From Acidobacteriota bacterium (GTDB lineage Bacteria > Acidobacteriota > UBA6911): a stretch of 39,056 nucleotides of DNA. The stretch covers positions 1 through 39,056 of the forward strand of contig JAFGTD010000031.1 in the NCBI GenBank assembly GCA_016934295.1, read 5' to 3'. Position numbers and translations under genes: made by a program. Below are positions 17,130 through 24,650 of this stretch, piece after piece. Numbering within the stretch: the stretch's first letter is position 1; every line of letters starts with the position of its first letter. The notes under the pieces were generated by a model, which ran no database searches, had not been told where the DNA came from, and worked only from the letters and a program-made list of their open reading frames with translations.

Positions 17130-17834
17130 ATGGACGACAAGATACTTATTGCAAAACGGGTAGCTCTCGAATTAAAAAGCGGTAGTCTGGTAAACCTCGG
17201 AATTGGCTTGCCTACGTTAGTGCCCAGGTATCTGCCGTCAGACATGGAGGTATATTTCCAATCCGAGAACGGCATCATCGGCATGGCGTCTGTTCCAGGA
17301 CCAGGAATGGAAGAACCATCACTTACCGATGCAGGCGGAGGTTTCGTCGGCGCTATTCCCGGTGCCGCCAGCATCGACAGCTGCTTCTCATTCGGATTGA
17401 TCCGTGGCGGTCATCTCGACCTCACCATTCTCGGCGGGTTGGAGGTGGACGAACAGGGGCGGCTTGCGAACTGGATGGTTCCTGGCAGTAGACTGCCGGG
17501 AATGGGCGGTGCCATGGATCTGGTAACCGGAGCCAAACGCGTTATTGTCGCCATGTCCCATACGGCTAAAGGTCAGCCAAAAATAAAGAAGCAATGTTCT
17601 CTCCCTTTGACATCCGTACGGAGGATCAATCTGATCGTAACGGAAATGGCGGTTATTGAGCCGACGGATGAAGGCCTGGTTCTCAGGGAGGCCGCGCCGG
17701 GGGTAAAAATAGAAGAGATAACAGCCGCGACAGAAGCCGATCTCATTGTGCCGGCACATGTGCCTGAAATGCAGGTAGATCCGGCTCTACCAGGCGACCT
17801 TTTCTATTTAGGTGGGACCAGCCGAAGTCACTGA
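17130..17834 (+). CDS. 3-oxoacid CoA-transferase, beta subunit
   Basis: The 234-residue AtoA/ScoB-type subunit has the catalytic motif SENGIIG (Glu46), which forms the glutamyl-CoA intermediate, [10 protein letters not shown] just before it, and [15 protein letters not shown]. The family's normal length is about 210-230, so the gene is complete. It starts four bases after the alpha subunit. It ends the plus-strand operon, because the next genes are on the opposite strand. There is no obvious terminator hairpin in the 130 bases that follow. Confidence 0.92.
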   Translation: MDDKILIAKRVALELKSGSLVNLGIGLPTLVPRYLPSDMEVYFQSENGIIGMASVPGPGMEEPSLTDAGGGFVGAIPGAASIDSCFSFGLIRGGHLDLTILGGLEVDEQGRLANWMVPGSRLPGMGGAMDLVTGAKRVIVAMSHTAKGQPKIKKQCSLPLTSVRRINLIVTEMAVIEPTDEGLVLREAAPGVKIEEITAATEADLIVPAHVPEMQVDPALPGDLFYLGGTSRSH

Positions 17835-17964
17835 ATAAGCACTTACCGCAACGGACGCGTATGTGAATATTGGATGGAGTTGGCTTGAATTGGATAGGAT
17901 GTGGTCCAGACGGACACAGTACGGGACACAGTTCAGACTGTAGTCTATTCTTCGGATTAACAAT

Positions 17965-18228
17965 CTACCTGTAGACTTCCCGACGATGGCGAATGCGGTA
18001 AATGGTAACTACTTTTCGTTGATCATTTATCGTATAGAGGATGCGGTAGTCACCGACCCGGACACGATAGCCATCCTTGGTGCCGCTGAGTTTTTTGGCG
18101 TCGGAAGGTCTCGGCTACTTATCAAGCTTATCAATTGCTTTCTTAACAGAATTATCGTGGGGCGGGGATAGTTTGAGAAACTCTTTTTGCGCTTTGTTTT
18201 CAATGATAACGATATAGGGCACGGTCAT
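17965..18228 (-). pseudogene. RelE/ParE-type toxin disrupted by an in-frame TAG
   Basis: Translation from the ATG at 18228 (overlapping the antitoxin stop as ATGA) gives VIIENKAQKEFLKLSPP and KKAIDKL, then a TAG at 18115-18117. The same frame continues with DAKKLSGTKDGYRVRVGDYR, ILYTIND and TIYRIRHRREVY, which are the diagnostic C-terminal strands of RelE-like mRNA endonucleases, and ends at a TAG at 17965. The whole is 87 codons, a normal size. A single nonsense codon after codon 37 therefore inactivates the toxin unless it is read through. The remaining residues are well preserved, so the mutation is probably recent. Confidence 0.75.
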
Positions 18229-18431
18229 CCCTTTTTCGCTTCCACTTCCTTAACGAAATCTTTCCATTTTTTGAAGCCGGTAGCATCCTTGCGCGCTTTT
18301 TCCAGTTCCAGAGCGTCTTCCAGATCTTCTATCTCATCCTGTATCCGCTCGAAATCATTAACATTAAGGACCACACTTTTTTTATTGCCCTTTTTATCCG
18401 TTACATAGGTAACATTTTTAAGCGCGATCAT
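18225..18431 (-). CDS. Type II antitoxin of a RelE-like pair
   Basis: The 68-residue protein has a strong ribosome binding site (AAGGAGGT), an N-terminal beta strand segment (KNVTYVTDKKGNKKSVVLNV) and a highly charged helical C-terminal part (IQDEIEDLEDALELEKAR), which is the toxin-wrapping type of tail. It precedes the RelE-like toxin gene and overlaps its start by ATGA, the standard antitoxin-first order. With the toxin interrupted, this may now be an orphan antitoxin that still regulates the shared promoter. The exact antitoxin family is not certain. Confidence 0.75.
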   Translation of the reverse strand: MIALKNVTYVTDKKGNKKSVVLNVNDFERIQDEIEDLEDALELEKARKDATGFKKWKDFVKEVEAKKG

Positions 18432-19032
18432 GTCTTACCTCCTTCAACGTATTGTTAAAAATACCATTGTTGCAGATTGCATTCCACGTAAAATGACCCG
18501 ACACCCTGCCGACGGCCGCAATCCGTCCATTCGTCAGGTTTCAGATCCCGGTATCGACACCGCTTAGGATATCATTCACTCGATCACCTTCGCCGCTGAC
18601 GGCCGCCTGTGGTTTGAACACCAGCGGCTGATCCGAACACCGTTCCAGCTGCAGGTAAAAGCGTATTTTCCAGTGCAAGTTTCCTGAGGTATCCCGCGCC
18701 TCAACGGCCGCAATCCCTTTCATCAATCTGTATTGCTTGTGGCCCATCTCCCAAGTAATGTTGTGTTCATTACACGCCAGCTGGTGCTCAACGAGCCGCA
18801 GTGGCTCTTTTCTTCGGCCGAGCTTCTTCAGTAACATCGCTACGAGCTTGAGTATCTGATCGAGCTGATCAACTGGCGACTGAAGCTCTGCAACACGAAG
18901 CCGGACGAGTGGAATCGCGACAACGAATTTTACTGGCGGTGGCGGCTGCGTGGGAGCGAAGTACCGACAGGTACCGACGAGGAGATTTCGGGCCTTTACG
19001 ATCAGGGAGATCTTGACCGGACTGAAGCGATC
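18432..19032. other. Degraded region upstream of the truncated propeller gene
   Basis: No intact gene is supported. A minus-strand frame of 98 codons (18541-18837) has no ribosome binding site and no family I recognise. On the plus strand, a frame stays open from the TAA at 18832 directly into the propeller gene and encodes a segment unrelated to propellers (LEYLIELINWRLKL, then FYWRWRLRGSEVPTGTDEE). This looks like a piece of another gene joined to the propeller at about position 19030. I see no transposase or terminal repeats that explain the join. Confidence 0.4.
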
Positions 19033-20115
19033 GTGCGGCTCCTTGCCGACTCCGGTTATCTTCTTTACTTCCGTGAATCTAATTTAATGGCGCGACGGTT
19101 CGATCCTGATTCACTTGAGCTTTACGGTCAGGAGGAAATCCTTGCGGCTGGAGTTGCTACGAGTTGGTTCAATGGGATGGCCGGGATCTCCGTTTCTCAA
19201 TCAGGTACCCTTGCATATACGATTGATAGTTATTGGCGTGGCCAATTGCGGTTGTATGATCGCCGGGGAACCCTGTTGAAAGCTTTCGAACCTTCAGGCT
19301 ACTACACCAACCCGTCACTTTCTCCCGACGGCAGCCTGGTTGCAGTCGACAAGTCTGATTCAATGGGTGAGCTGCCGGATATCTTCACCTTCAATCTTTC
19401 ACGCCCGGGCGACTATTCCAGGGTCACATCCTTTGAGGGGGACGACTCAAATTCCTTATGGTCGCCTGACGGGGAATTTCTCCTGTTTTCCAGGCTACGT
19501 GAATCCGCCCGTGATTTATTCAGGAAGAATATTTCAGGAACTGAGGAAGTCGAACCTCTTCATGAATCCGGGGATGATAAATATGTAAGCGATTGTTCAC
19601 GGGACGGCAAACTGGTTCTCTTCACGGTCCGAACTAAAAATCCCAATCCGTATGACTTGTGGGTTATGAATCTGTCTGATGAGAACAAGGCTGAGCCTTA
19701 CTTGAATAATATGGCGTTCAATGAATGGTGGGGGCAATTCTCCCCGGATGGCAAATGGGTGGCCTACGAGTCAAATGAGGCCGGCCGGGAAGATATTTAT
19801 GTACAATCCTTCCCTGAACCCGGTAACAAGCAAAAAATCTCGAAAAAGGGTGGGACTCAGCCAAAGTGGATCGGCGGGGAGATATTCTACCTGGCGCCGG
19901 ACAATAAAATAATGGCCGTACCTGTCGAGACATCCCCGAATCTGGTTGTAGGAGATCCCGTTGAGCTATTTGGAGTTCAGCTCTTCGATCGTACACGCAA
20001 CAATTATGATGTCACGAGCGACGGCCGACGGTTCCTTGTCGTTGGCCCTGCCGAAAATCGTGTGGCATCGCCAATTGTTGTTCTTAATAACTGGAAATCA
20101 TTACTAAAAAAATGA
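19033..20115 (+). pseudogene. 5'-truncated kinase-type TolB-like propeller gene
   Basis: The open frame encodes 360 residues of beta-propeller with PD40-like strands (LSPDGSLVAVD, LWSPDGEFLLFSR, FSPDGKWVAYESNE) and the terminal DGRRFLVVGP segment. In related proteins this part is joined to a kinase domain and a membrane helix, as in the gene at 328-3006. Here both are missing, and the match starts abruptly at LLADSGYLLYF. The only in-frame start is a GTG at 19033 without a visible ribosome binding site. There is no signal peptide, so an exported product is unlikely. It ends in ATGA overlapping the next kinase start, exactly like 331. It may be transcribed but is probably non-functional. Confidence 0.65.
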
Positions 20116-20616
20116 CACTTTCAACCGGAACCAAGCTGTCTCATTACGAAATAAACTCCCAAATTGGCAAGGGCGGAATGGGGGAGGTGTATCAGGCAAA
20201 GGACCAGAAGCTCGGCCGGGATGTGGCAATCAAGGTGCTGCCCCAGGAATTCGCTCAAAACACCGACCGTGTAGCCCGGTTCCACAAATGGAGGACACAG
20301 CCCGCAATGGTCCCCGGACAGCCGGGAAATATATTACCGGAACGGAGACGCGGTTATGGCGGTCGCTATGATTACGGAACCGGCACTCAGACTGGAAGCA
20401 CCCAGAGAGCTTTTTCGAGGTAACTATTGGCCGACATCCTACAATTTCATGCCTGTCAATATGAATTCCTGGGACATCGACCCGAAAGGGAATCGATTTC
20501 TGATGATCAGGCCGGGCCGTGCGGTAGGGGCAGAATCCCCGGCGGAACCGCCCCGCAGGATCAAAATCATCACAAACTGGTTTGAGGAATTGAAAGAAAA
20601 GGTGCCGGTGCCGTGA
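20112..20616 (+). pseudogene. Ser/Thr kinase gene with large internal deletion and frameshift
   Basis: The first 57 codons match the kinase at 328 nearly residue for residue (GKGGMGEVYQAKD, VAIKVLP, RVARF). At about 20280 the reading switches frame and the other frame carries the end of the propeller: STNGGHSPQWSPDSREIYY, SWDIDPKGNRFLM and FEELKEKVPVP, which match the last roughly 120 residues of the same kinase. Compared with it, about 2.2 kb (some 730 codons) is missing, including catalytic motifs and membrane helix. The joint carries the short sequence GTTCCA/TTCCA, shared by both flanks, which suggests deletion between short direct repeats. No active kinase can be produced. Confidence 0.85.
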
Positions 20617-20648
20617 CCGGAAAAGGTTCGGCCCGAAAAGGAGGAACA

Positions 20649-21185
20649 ATGAAAAAACTACTCATGCTGATCCCTTTGGTCTTTCTGAGCTGTTTTTCGG
20701 TGGGCTGTCAACAGGGTGAAGAGGTGGCCAGTGAAGATGCTGGGATGGATATTCAGGCTATAGAAGACATGGCTGCGGACCCATGGAACGGGACATGGAA
20801 GTTAAACGCAGCCAAGTCCAAAGCCCCGGGAGGACAAATACCCCACCCAAGCTCCACAAATATAATTGAAATCCAGGGTGAAACGGTGCACCTGATCGCG
20901 GACCATACGGATGCGAGCGGGAAACTGGAGCATGTGGAGTACACTGCCAAACTCGACGGCAACGAATATCCCGTCACGTCAACACCACCCGGCCCGCAGC
21001 CATATACGATCTCGTTAAAACAAATCAATCCACGTACCAGGGAATTTGCCGAAGTTATTGGCTCGTTCACAATTAAAGGCCGGGATGTTCTTTCCGAGGA
21101 CGGCAAAAGCTTTAGTCGGATCGTCGACAGCAAGGACGCTGAGGGTTACGACACTAGTGTGATTCAGGTGTTCGAGAAGCAATAG
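20649..21185 (+). CDS. Predicted lipoprotein with lipocalin-like domain
   Basis: The protein of about 178 residues has a signal peptide ending in a cysteine (MKKLLMLIPLVFLSCFSVGC, Cys20) that is probably lipidated, though the -3 residue (Ser) is not the classical one. The mature part begins with WNGTWKLNAAKSK, followed by strands with VHLIADHTDASGKLEHVEYTAKLDG and a DVLSEDGKSFSRIV turn; this WKLN..KSK pattern is frequent in small lipoproteins of Acidobacteriota-type genomes. The ATG at 20649 is chosen because AAAAGGAGG lies just upstream. The RBS and signal peptide are nearly identical to those of 3039-3956, while the mature domain is unrelated. Confidence 0.8.
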   Translation: MKKLLMLIPLVFLSCFSVGCQQGEEVASEDAGMDIQAIEDMAADPWNGTWKLNAAKSKAPGGQIPHPSSTNIIEIQGETVHLIADHTDASGKLEHVEYTAKLDGNEYPVTSTPPGPQPYTISLKQINPRTREFAEVIGSFTIKGRDVLSEDGKSFSRIVDSKDAEGYDTSVIQVFEKQ

Positions 21186-21412
21186 TTCCTGCAACTCACT
21201 TAGAAGTGAAAGAATTTTGAAGTATTTTCAGCTGCCATTATCGAGACCCGCAGAATATAGTGACACACATATGGAATATCTGTCGCCCCTAGGGGTGTCC
21301 GGGATTTTAAGCCGTACATCTGCATTCCGCTAAACGCTGTGAGTACGATATTTTGACCTCATTGCTCCGGTCAAACCGCTCCCGGTATTTTTCATTAGCC
21401 TTCTTACTGCCG
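21186..21412. other. Intergenic stretch with CCCCTAGGGG palindrome
   Basis: No gene is supported. The notable element is the 10-bp palindrome CCCCTAGGGG (21286-21295), next to GTGTCC/GACAC-type sequences. A comparable GGACACAG/GGGACACAG pair occurs around 17915-17935. They may be ends of lost mobile DNA, but no transposase or target-site duplication is visible. Confidence 0.3.
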
Positions 21413-21690
21413 CTAGAGACCGGCGCCTGCTGAATCCAGTCTGGCGATCTCCTCCGCGCTCAGTTTCAATTGAACCGCTTTCACCAGGTCGGCAAGTTGC
21501 TCCAGGTTGGTGGCTCTTGCAATCGGGGCCGTAACGCTCTTTCGCGCCGCCAGCCAGGCAATTGCCACGGCGCGGGCTTTGATTCCCGCTCCTTTGCAAT
21601 CTCATCATCCTGTATCTCAAGCAGGGAACACGGCTGACTTTTCTCCCCAGCCCGACCCGATTGATGTAATATCGCTGTTGGCAGCAAAGA
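21413..21690 (-). pseudogene. Aldo/keto reductase C-terminal remnant
   Basis: On the minus strand the C-terminal part of an aldo/keto reductase is visible in two frames: DDEIAKERESK in one, then a shift within about 20 bases to a frame reading VAIAWLAARKSVTAPIARAT, LVKAVQLKLSAEEIARLDSA and a stop at 21413. These are the typical last two helices and the NADP-binding segment of the family. The N-terminal two thirds, including the catalytic tetrad, are absent. No complete aldo/keto reductase of this kind occurs nearby; the intact one at 28483 is of another type with a twin-arginine signal. Confidence 0.75.
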
Positions 21691-21817
21691 GCAGTATGTA
21701 AAGCCATAGGCATATATTGGTATTTACCTGTGTTTTGTTACAGCACTTCGGCGGTACCGGGAAAATGGTTGTCCCGTACATGGATTTGAACCGGGGGGCT
21801 GTTTTTTATAAGCGATT

Positions 21818-22126
21818 ATGCACATGGGATTAAGATGGGCGTTTATATTCCTGTCGGGGAAATCAAACCTGTCCGAAAAGGAAAGGCTCAGGGTGGTCGG
21901 TGTGGCTGCAGATCTGTATTTTAGCGGGGAGAAGGAGCGGCGGATTTCTATCCATGGATACCGAGGGCTGGTTTCAACGGAACAAGAATGGTCGGTACTC
22001 GGCTGCTTCTCCGGTCAGGTGTTTTATGCCGAGCTCTGGCCTGAAGGCGGAGAGGAAAAGATAAATCTGAGTTTCCTTATCAGTGAACAGACTTTTGGAA
22101 CAGGAAATGCCTATTCCATGAACTAA
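21818..22126 (+). CDS. Hypothetical protein, weakly supported
   Basis: The frame encodes 102 residues without a match I recognise. It has no ribosome binding site at either of two close ATG codons, no signal peptide and no membrane segment. The composition is protein-like (for example VGVAADLYFSGEKERR and EWSVLGCFSGQVF). It lies in a decaying region between pseudogenes, so it could also be a remnant. It is convergent with the gene at 22325-23173, with about 200 bases of spacer. Confidence 0.3.
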   Translation: MHMGLRWAFIFLSGKSNLSEKERLRVVGVAADLYFSGEKERRISIHGYRGLVSTEQEWSVLGCFSGQVFYAELWPEGGEEKINLSFLISEQTFGTGNAYSMN

Positions 22127-22280
22127 GGGCTCGCGCCAAGATGAGAGCCCGGCTCCTCAATGCTCGGTGAAGGTTTGGGCTCTTCGCAATCCCCGCCTGC
22201 CTGAAGTCACAAACTGTGATTTCAAGGATACGTGTCAGTTGGAGGGCAGGCGCTCCTGTATCTTAATGCAAAGACGCCGG

Positions 22281-22303
22281 GGCGCCATGGACCTCATGGC
22301 GCC
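22281..22303. terminator. Stem-loop after the DUF8021-like gene
   Basis: GGCGCCATG and CATGGCGCC form a perfect 9-bp stem with a 5-base loop (GACCT), starting 22 bases after the stop of the minus-strand gene at 22325. On that strand it is followed by CCCGGCGTCTTTGC rather than a clean T-run, so rho-independent activity is plausible but not certain. Confidence 0.45.
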
Positions 22304-22324
22304 TCTTGGGTCTCTGCCATAGAT

Positions 22325-23173
22325 TTATTCTTCCTCCCCCGGAGTCTCGAAGCCGGAGTAGTCGATGGGCTCGTCGGACGGATTCACACTCAGGGTGTGA
22401 ATATAGCGGTATCTCCCATTGACCAGATAGAACAAATGGGAATCGGGCATGCCTTCCGCGCCGCCGAAACGGCAAAAGACATTGACCGCCCCCATCTCTT
22501 CATCAACGACAAAGGTTCGGTTGACAACAAACATTCCTCCGCCTTGCATGGGCGCGGAGACCTGGCAGTTGTCTCTGTCATTGCCGTCGGGATTTGTATA
22601 CATGCCTCCCTCCAGTCTCGCGCATGGAGTTCCCCATGGAGGCTTGATGCCAGGATCCAGAAACACAAAATCAAAATACTGGTTGCCGGCATCGATCAGA
22701 TCCTGCCGGCTTACGCGTTCATCGACATGAAGAACGCGCCAATCCTCCGCCTTCGAATATTTCAGGTAATCCTCCCCATTGAACAGCCAGTCGTGCTCAT
22801 CGGTAACCAGGCTGTCGATCTCGGAAACCTTTCCATCCTCGACCTTCAAGCGGGTTCCAATTACATAAGGATGACCGCCCTCGGTAACGATCACTTCGGA
22901 AAATGTCCTGCACCGTCCAATATCGTAAATACTGCGGTGAAGCGCAATAGGGAGAGCAGAATTCCAGAGACCCTTATCCTTCGTGGTCTCTTTCATATCT
23001 TCGATATACTTCACCTCGGCGGCAAGAGACATCTTCGACAGATCTCCCGCTTCCTGAGCGGCTATATAGCTTGCTGCCGCCTCCTGAAGCATCGCTCGAG
23101 TGCATTTATCCTGAGCATGAAGAAATGCAGCATTGCTCAGCAAAACCAACATACTGAGAATTACGCGGATCAT
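22325..23173 (-). CDS. Secreted DUF8021-like protein
   Basis: The 282-residue protein has a cleavable signal peptide (MIRVILSMLVLLSNAAFLHAQ) and two NTF2-like units. The second unit has the DUF8021-type segments RQDLIDAGNQYFD, then FVVDEEMGAVNVFCRFGG. A cysteine-rich stretch (WGTPCARLEGGMYTNPDG) sits between them. It is distantly similar to the lipoprotein at 3039, but without a lipobox. AAGGAGG precedes the ATG. No catalytic residues stand out, so the function is unknown; a binding role in the periplasm or outside is likely. It is a single gene with its own promoter region and a stem-loop after it. Confidence 0.75.
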   Translation of the reverse strand: MIRVILSMLVLLSNAAFLHAQDKCTRAMLQEAAASYIAAQEAGDLSKMSLAAEVKYIEDMKETTKDKGLWNSALPIALHRSIYDIGRCRTFSEVIVTEGGHPYVIGTRLKVEDGKVSEIDSLVTDEHDWLFNGEDYLKYSKAEDWRVLHVDERVSRQDLIDAGNQYFDFVFLDPGIKPPWGTPCARLEGGMYTNPDGNDRDNCQVSAPMQGGGMFVVNRTFVVDEEMGAVNVFCRFGGAEGMPDSHLFYLVNGRYRYIHTLSVNPSDEPIDYSGFETPGEEE

Positions 23174-23365
23174 AAAACCTCCTTAAGATTTGAATTCCAT
23201 AACTTGGCCTGCTGACGCTGAAAAGGCCAACGGATCTTGTATGGAGTTGAATTTCTTATCATCCATTATCCTATGTTCGGGCGCGGGCAGCGACAGTTTC
23301 TCTTCGACTTGAGAACTACTGGTAATATTATACCGAGTTGGATGAAATTATATGCTCCTAAGTTG

Positions 23366-23387
23366 ATTCATACGGATCTGTATGAAT
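23366..23387. promoter_or_regulatory. Inverted repeat upstream of the DUF8021-like gene
   Basis: ATTCATAC and GTATGAAT are perfect 8-bp arms around GGATCT, about 190 bases upstream of the minus-strand gene at 22325-23173. The spacing and symmetry fit a regulator binding site. No regulator gene is adjacent, so this is only a candidate. Confidence 0.3.
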
Positions 23388-23409
23388 AAGGTATTGAGTT
23401 CTGGAATAT

Positions 23410-23488
23410 AATAATAAAGAGTTCGATGGCATGAATTCCTGGAGGTTCGCGCTGCCCGGCCATTTCCCGTCACCCGTTCTTTATTATT
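23410..23488. repeat. 79-bp element with AATAATAAAGA inverted ends
   Basis: AATAATAAAGA (23410-23420) and TCTTTATTATT (23478-23488) are perfect 11-bp inverted repeats flanking a G/C-rich 57-bp core. The right end is 13 bases beyond the stop of the gluconolactonase-like gene. It could act as an mRNA 3' stem or be a small non-autonomous mobile sequence. Confidence 0.45.
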
Positions 23489-23501
23489 AGGCCCCGTACT
23501 C

Positions 23502-24455
23502 CTATTGACTGCCAACTCCCTTTACGCGCATCCGCAGTCCGAACAGATTCTGCATGGCCGTAATAAAAAGCGTTTGGCGGTCTTTGCCGCCGAAGCACAC
23601 ATTAGCCGTCCACATGGTATCGACCATAATCTGCTCGATCTGTTTCCCGGAAGGATCGAAAACGGTCACTCCCCTGCCGGTCAGATAGACATTGCCCTCA
23701 CTGTCAATCGTCATGCCGTCCGAACCCATTTCACAAAAAAGCTTCTTTCCCGACAGGGTCCCATCCGGTTGGACAGCGTAGCGGTAGGTTTTCTGCCCTC
23801 CCAGGTCCGCAACATAAAGAGTTTTTCCATCCGGTGTGCCGATGATCCCGTTGGGCAGAATCAGGTCATCCGCAACCCGGACCGGCTTTTCTCGATCCGG
23901 TCCCAGATAGTAGACGCCTTTTGCATCCTGTTCGCTCTCCCCACGGTTCCAATACTCGCGCTTGAAAAATGGATCGGTGAAGTAGAGTCCCCCGTCCGGG
24001 CGGATCCAGACATCGTTGGGACCGTTGAGTAATTTCCCGTTGTATTCCTTCACCATTACGGTAGGTTTGCCGCCAGGAGAAATGTGCCAGAGCTCGTTCT
24101 TTTCGTCCGCGCACGCCCAGAGGTTGCCCAATGAGTCAAAACTCAATCCGTTGGAACGGCCGCTTCCCTGCATAAACGTCGAAAGTTTGCCCTCGACGCT
24201 CCATATCAGGATACGATCATTCGGCTGGTCGGTAAAATAGACATTGCCGTCCGAATCACAGGCTGGGCCTTCGGTAAATTCAAAACCGGAAGACAGAAGC
24301 TTTACGGTTGCACCCGGTGCAACAACGGAAGATTGCGCGTGGAGGGGTACGATGAATAAAGCGGCAAACATGAAGACTACCCAGAAATAAACGCAACGGA
24401 AGGGTCCGCTGCGGCCATTGTTTATATTCATTTTGATAGGCATTTGATAGGGCAT
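23502..24455 (-). CDS. Secreted SMP-30/gluconolactonase-like protein
   Basis: The 317-residue protein is a six-bladed propeller of the SMP-30/gluconolactonase/LRE family: EFTEGPACDSDGNVYFTD, RSNGLSFDSLGNLWACAD, NGPNDVWIRPDGGLYFTDP, LPNGIIGTPDGKTLYVAD and DGMTIDSEGNVYLT. The conserved Glu of FTEGP and the Asn of NGPND and LPNG are the metal ligands of this family, so a lactonase hydrolysing sugar lactones is the likely role. A long signal peptide (FMFAALFIVPLHAQ) indicates export. There are three clustered start codons (24455, 24443, 24431) without a clear ribosome binding site. Nearby genes for a mutarotase and sugar oxidoreductases fit sugar-acid metabolism. Confidence 0.87.
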   Translation of the reverse strand: MPYQMPIKMNINNGRSGPFRCVYFWVVFMFAALFIVPLHAQSSVVAPGATVKLLSSGFEFTEGPACDSDGNVYFTDQPNDRILIWSVEGKLSTFMQGSGRSNGLSFDSLGNLWACADEKNELWHISPGGKPTVMVKEYNGKLLNGPNDVWIRPDGGLYFTDPFFKREYWNRGESEQDAKGVYYLGPDREKPVRVADDLILPNGIIGTPDGKTLYVADLGGQKTYRYAVQPDGTLSGKKLFCEMGSDGMTIDSEGNVYLTGRGVTVFDPSGKQIEQIMVDTMWTANVCFGGKDRQTLFITAMQNLFGLRMRVKGVGSQ

Positions 24456-24474
24456 TTCGCACTCGCTTGTATTT

Positions 24475-24650
24475 AACCCGGATAATTCATGAAGCTTCTA
24501 CTACGGCGGCGGATCCGGGCATGTCTGCCGCGTTGTGCTCCCTCGGACTCCTCGACGTACTGTTCAAGTACGCCTGTGGTGCCCTCGGTCGCACGCCTTG
24601 TATCCACGCCCGTCTTCACCGCCTGCGAACCTTCATGAATTATCCGGGTT
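24475..24650. repeat. MITE-like element with perfect 20-bp terminal inverted repeats
   Basis: AACCCGGATAATTCATGAAG at 24475-24494 is repeated exactly in inverse orientation at 24631-24650. The 176-bp element encodes no protein. Its core is G/C-rich and contains a smaller stem CGTACT...AGTACG, so the whole may fold into a branched hairpin. It sits just upstream of the SMP-30-like gene. No clear target-site duplication is visible. The architecture is that of a non-autonomous transposable element or an intergenic repeat of REP/MITE type. Confidence 0.75.

Noticed and set aside
18541-18837. 98-residue minus-strand reading frame
   Set aside because: It has no ribosome binding site and no recognisable family; it lies in a degraded area opposite a frame of remnant type.
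21775-21830. Possible tRNA on the minus strand (GGTTCAAATCC-like T-loop)
   Set aside because: The T-loop consensus is present, but the flanking five bases do not pair, no acceptor or anticodon stem can be built, and the T-rich stretch next to it fits no tRNA.
22232-23215. 327-residue plus-strand frame over the DUF8021-like gene
   Set aside because: The opposite strand has a signal peptide, AAGGAGG and family motifs; the plus-strand translation has none.
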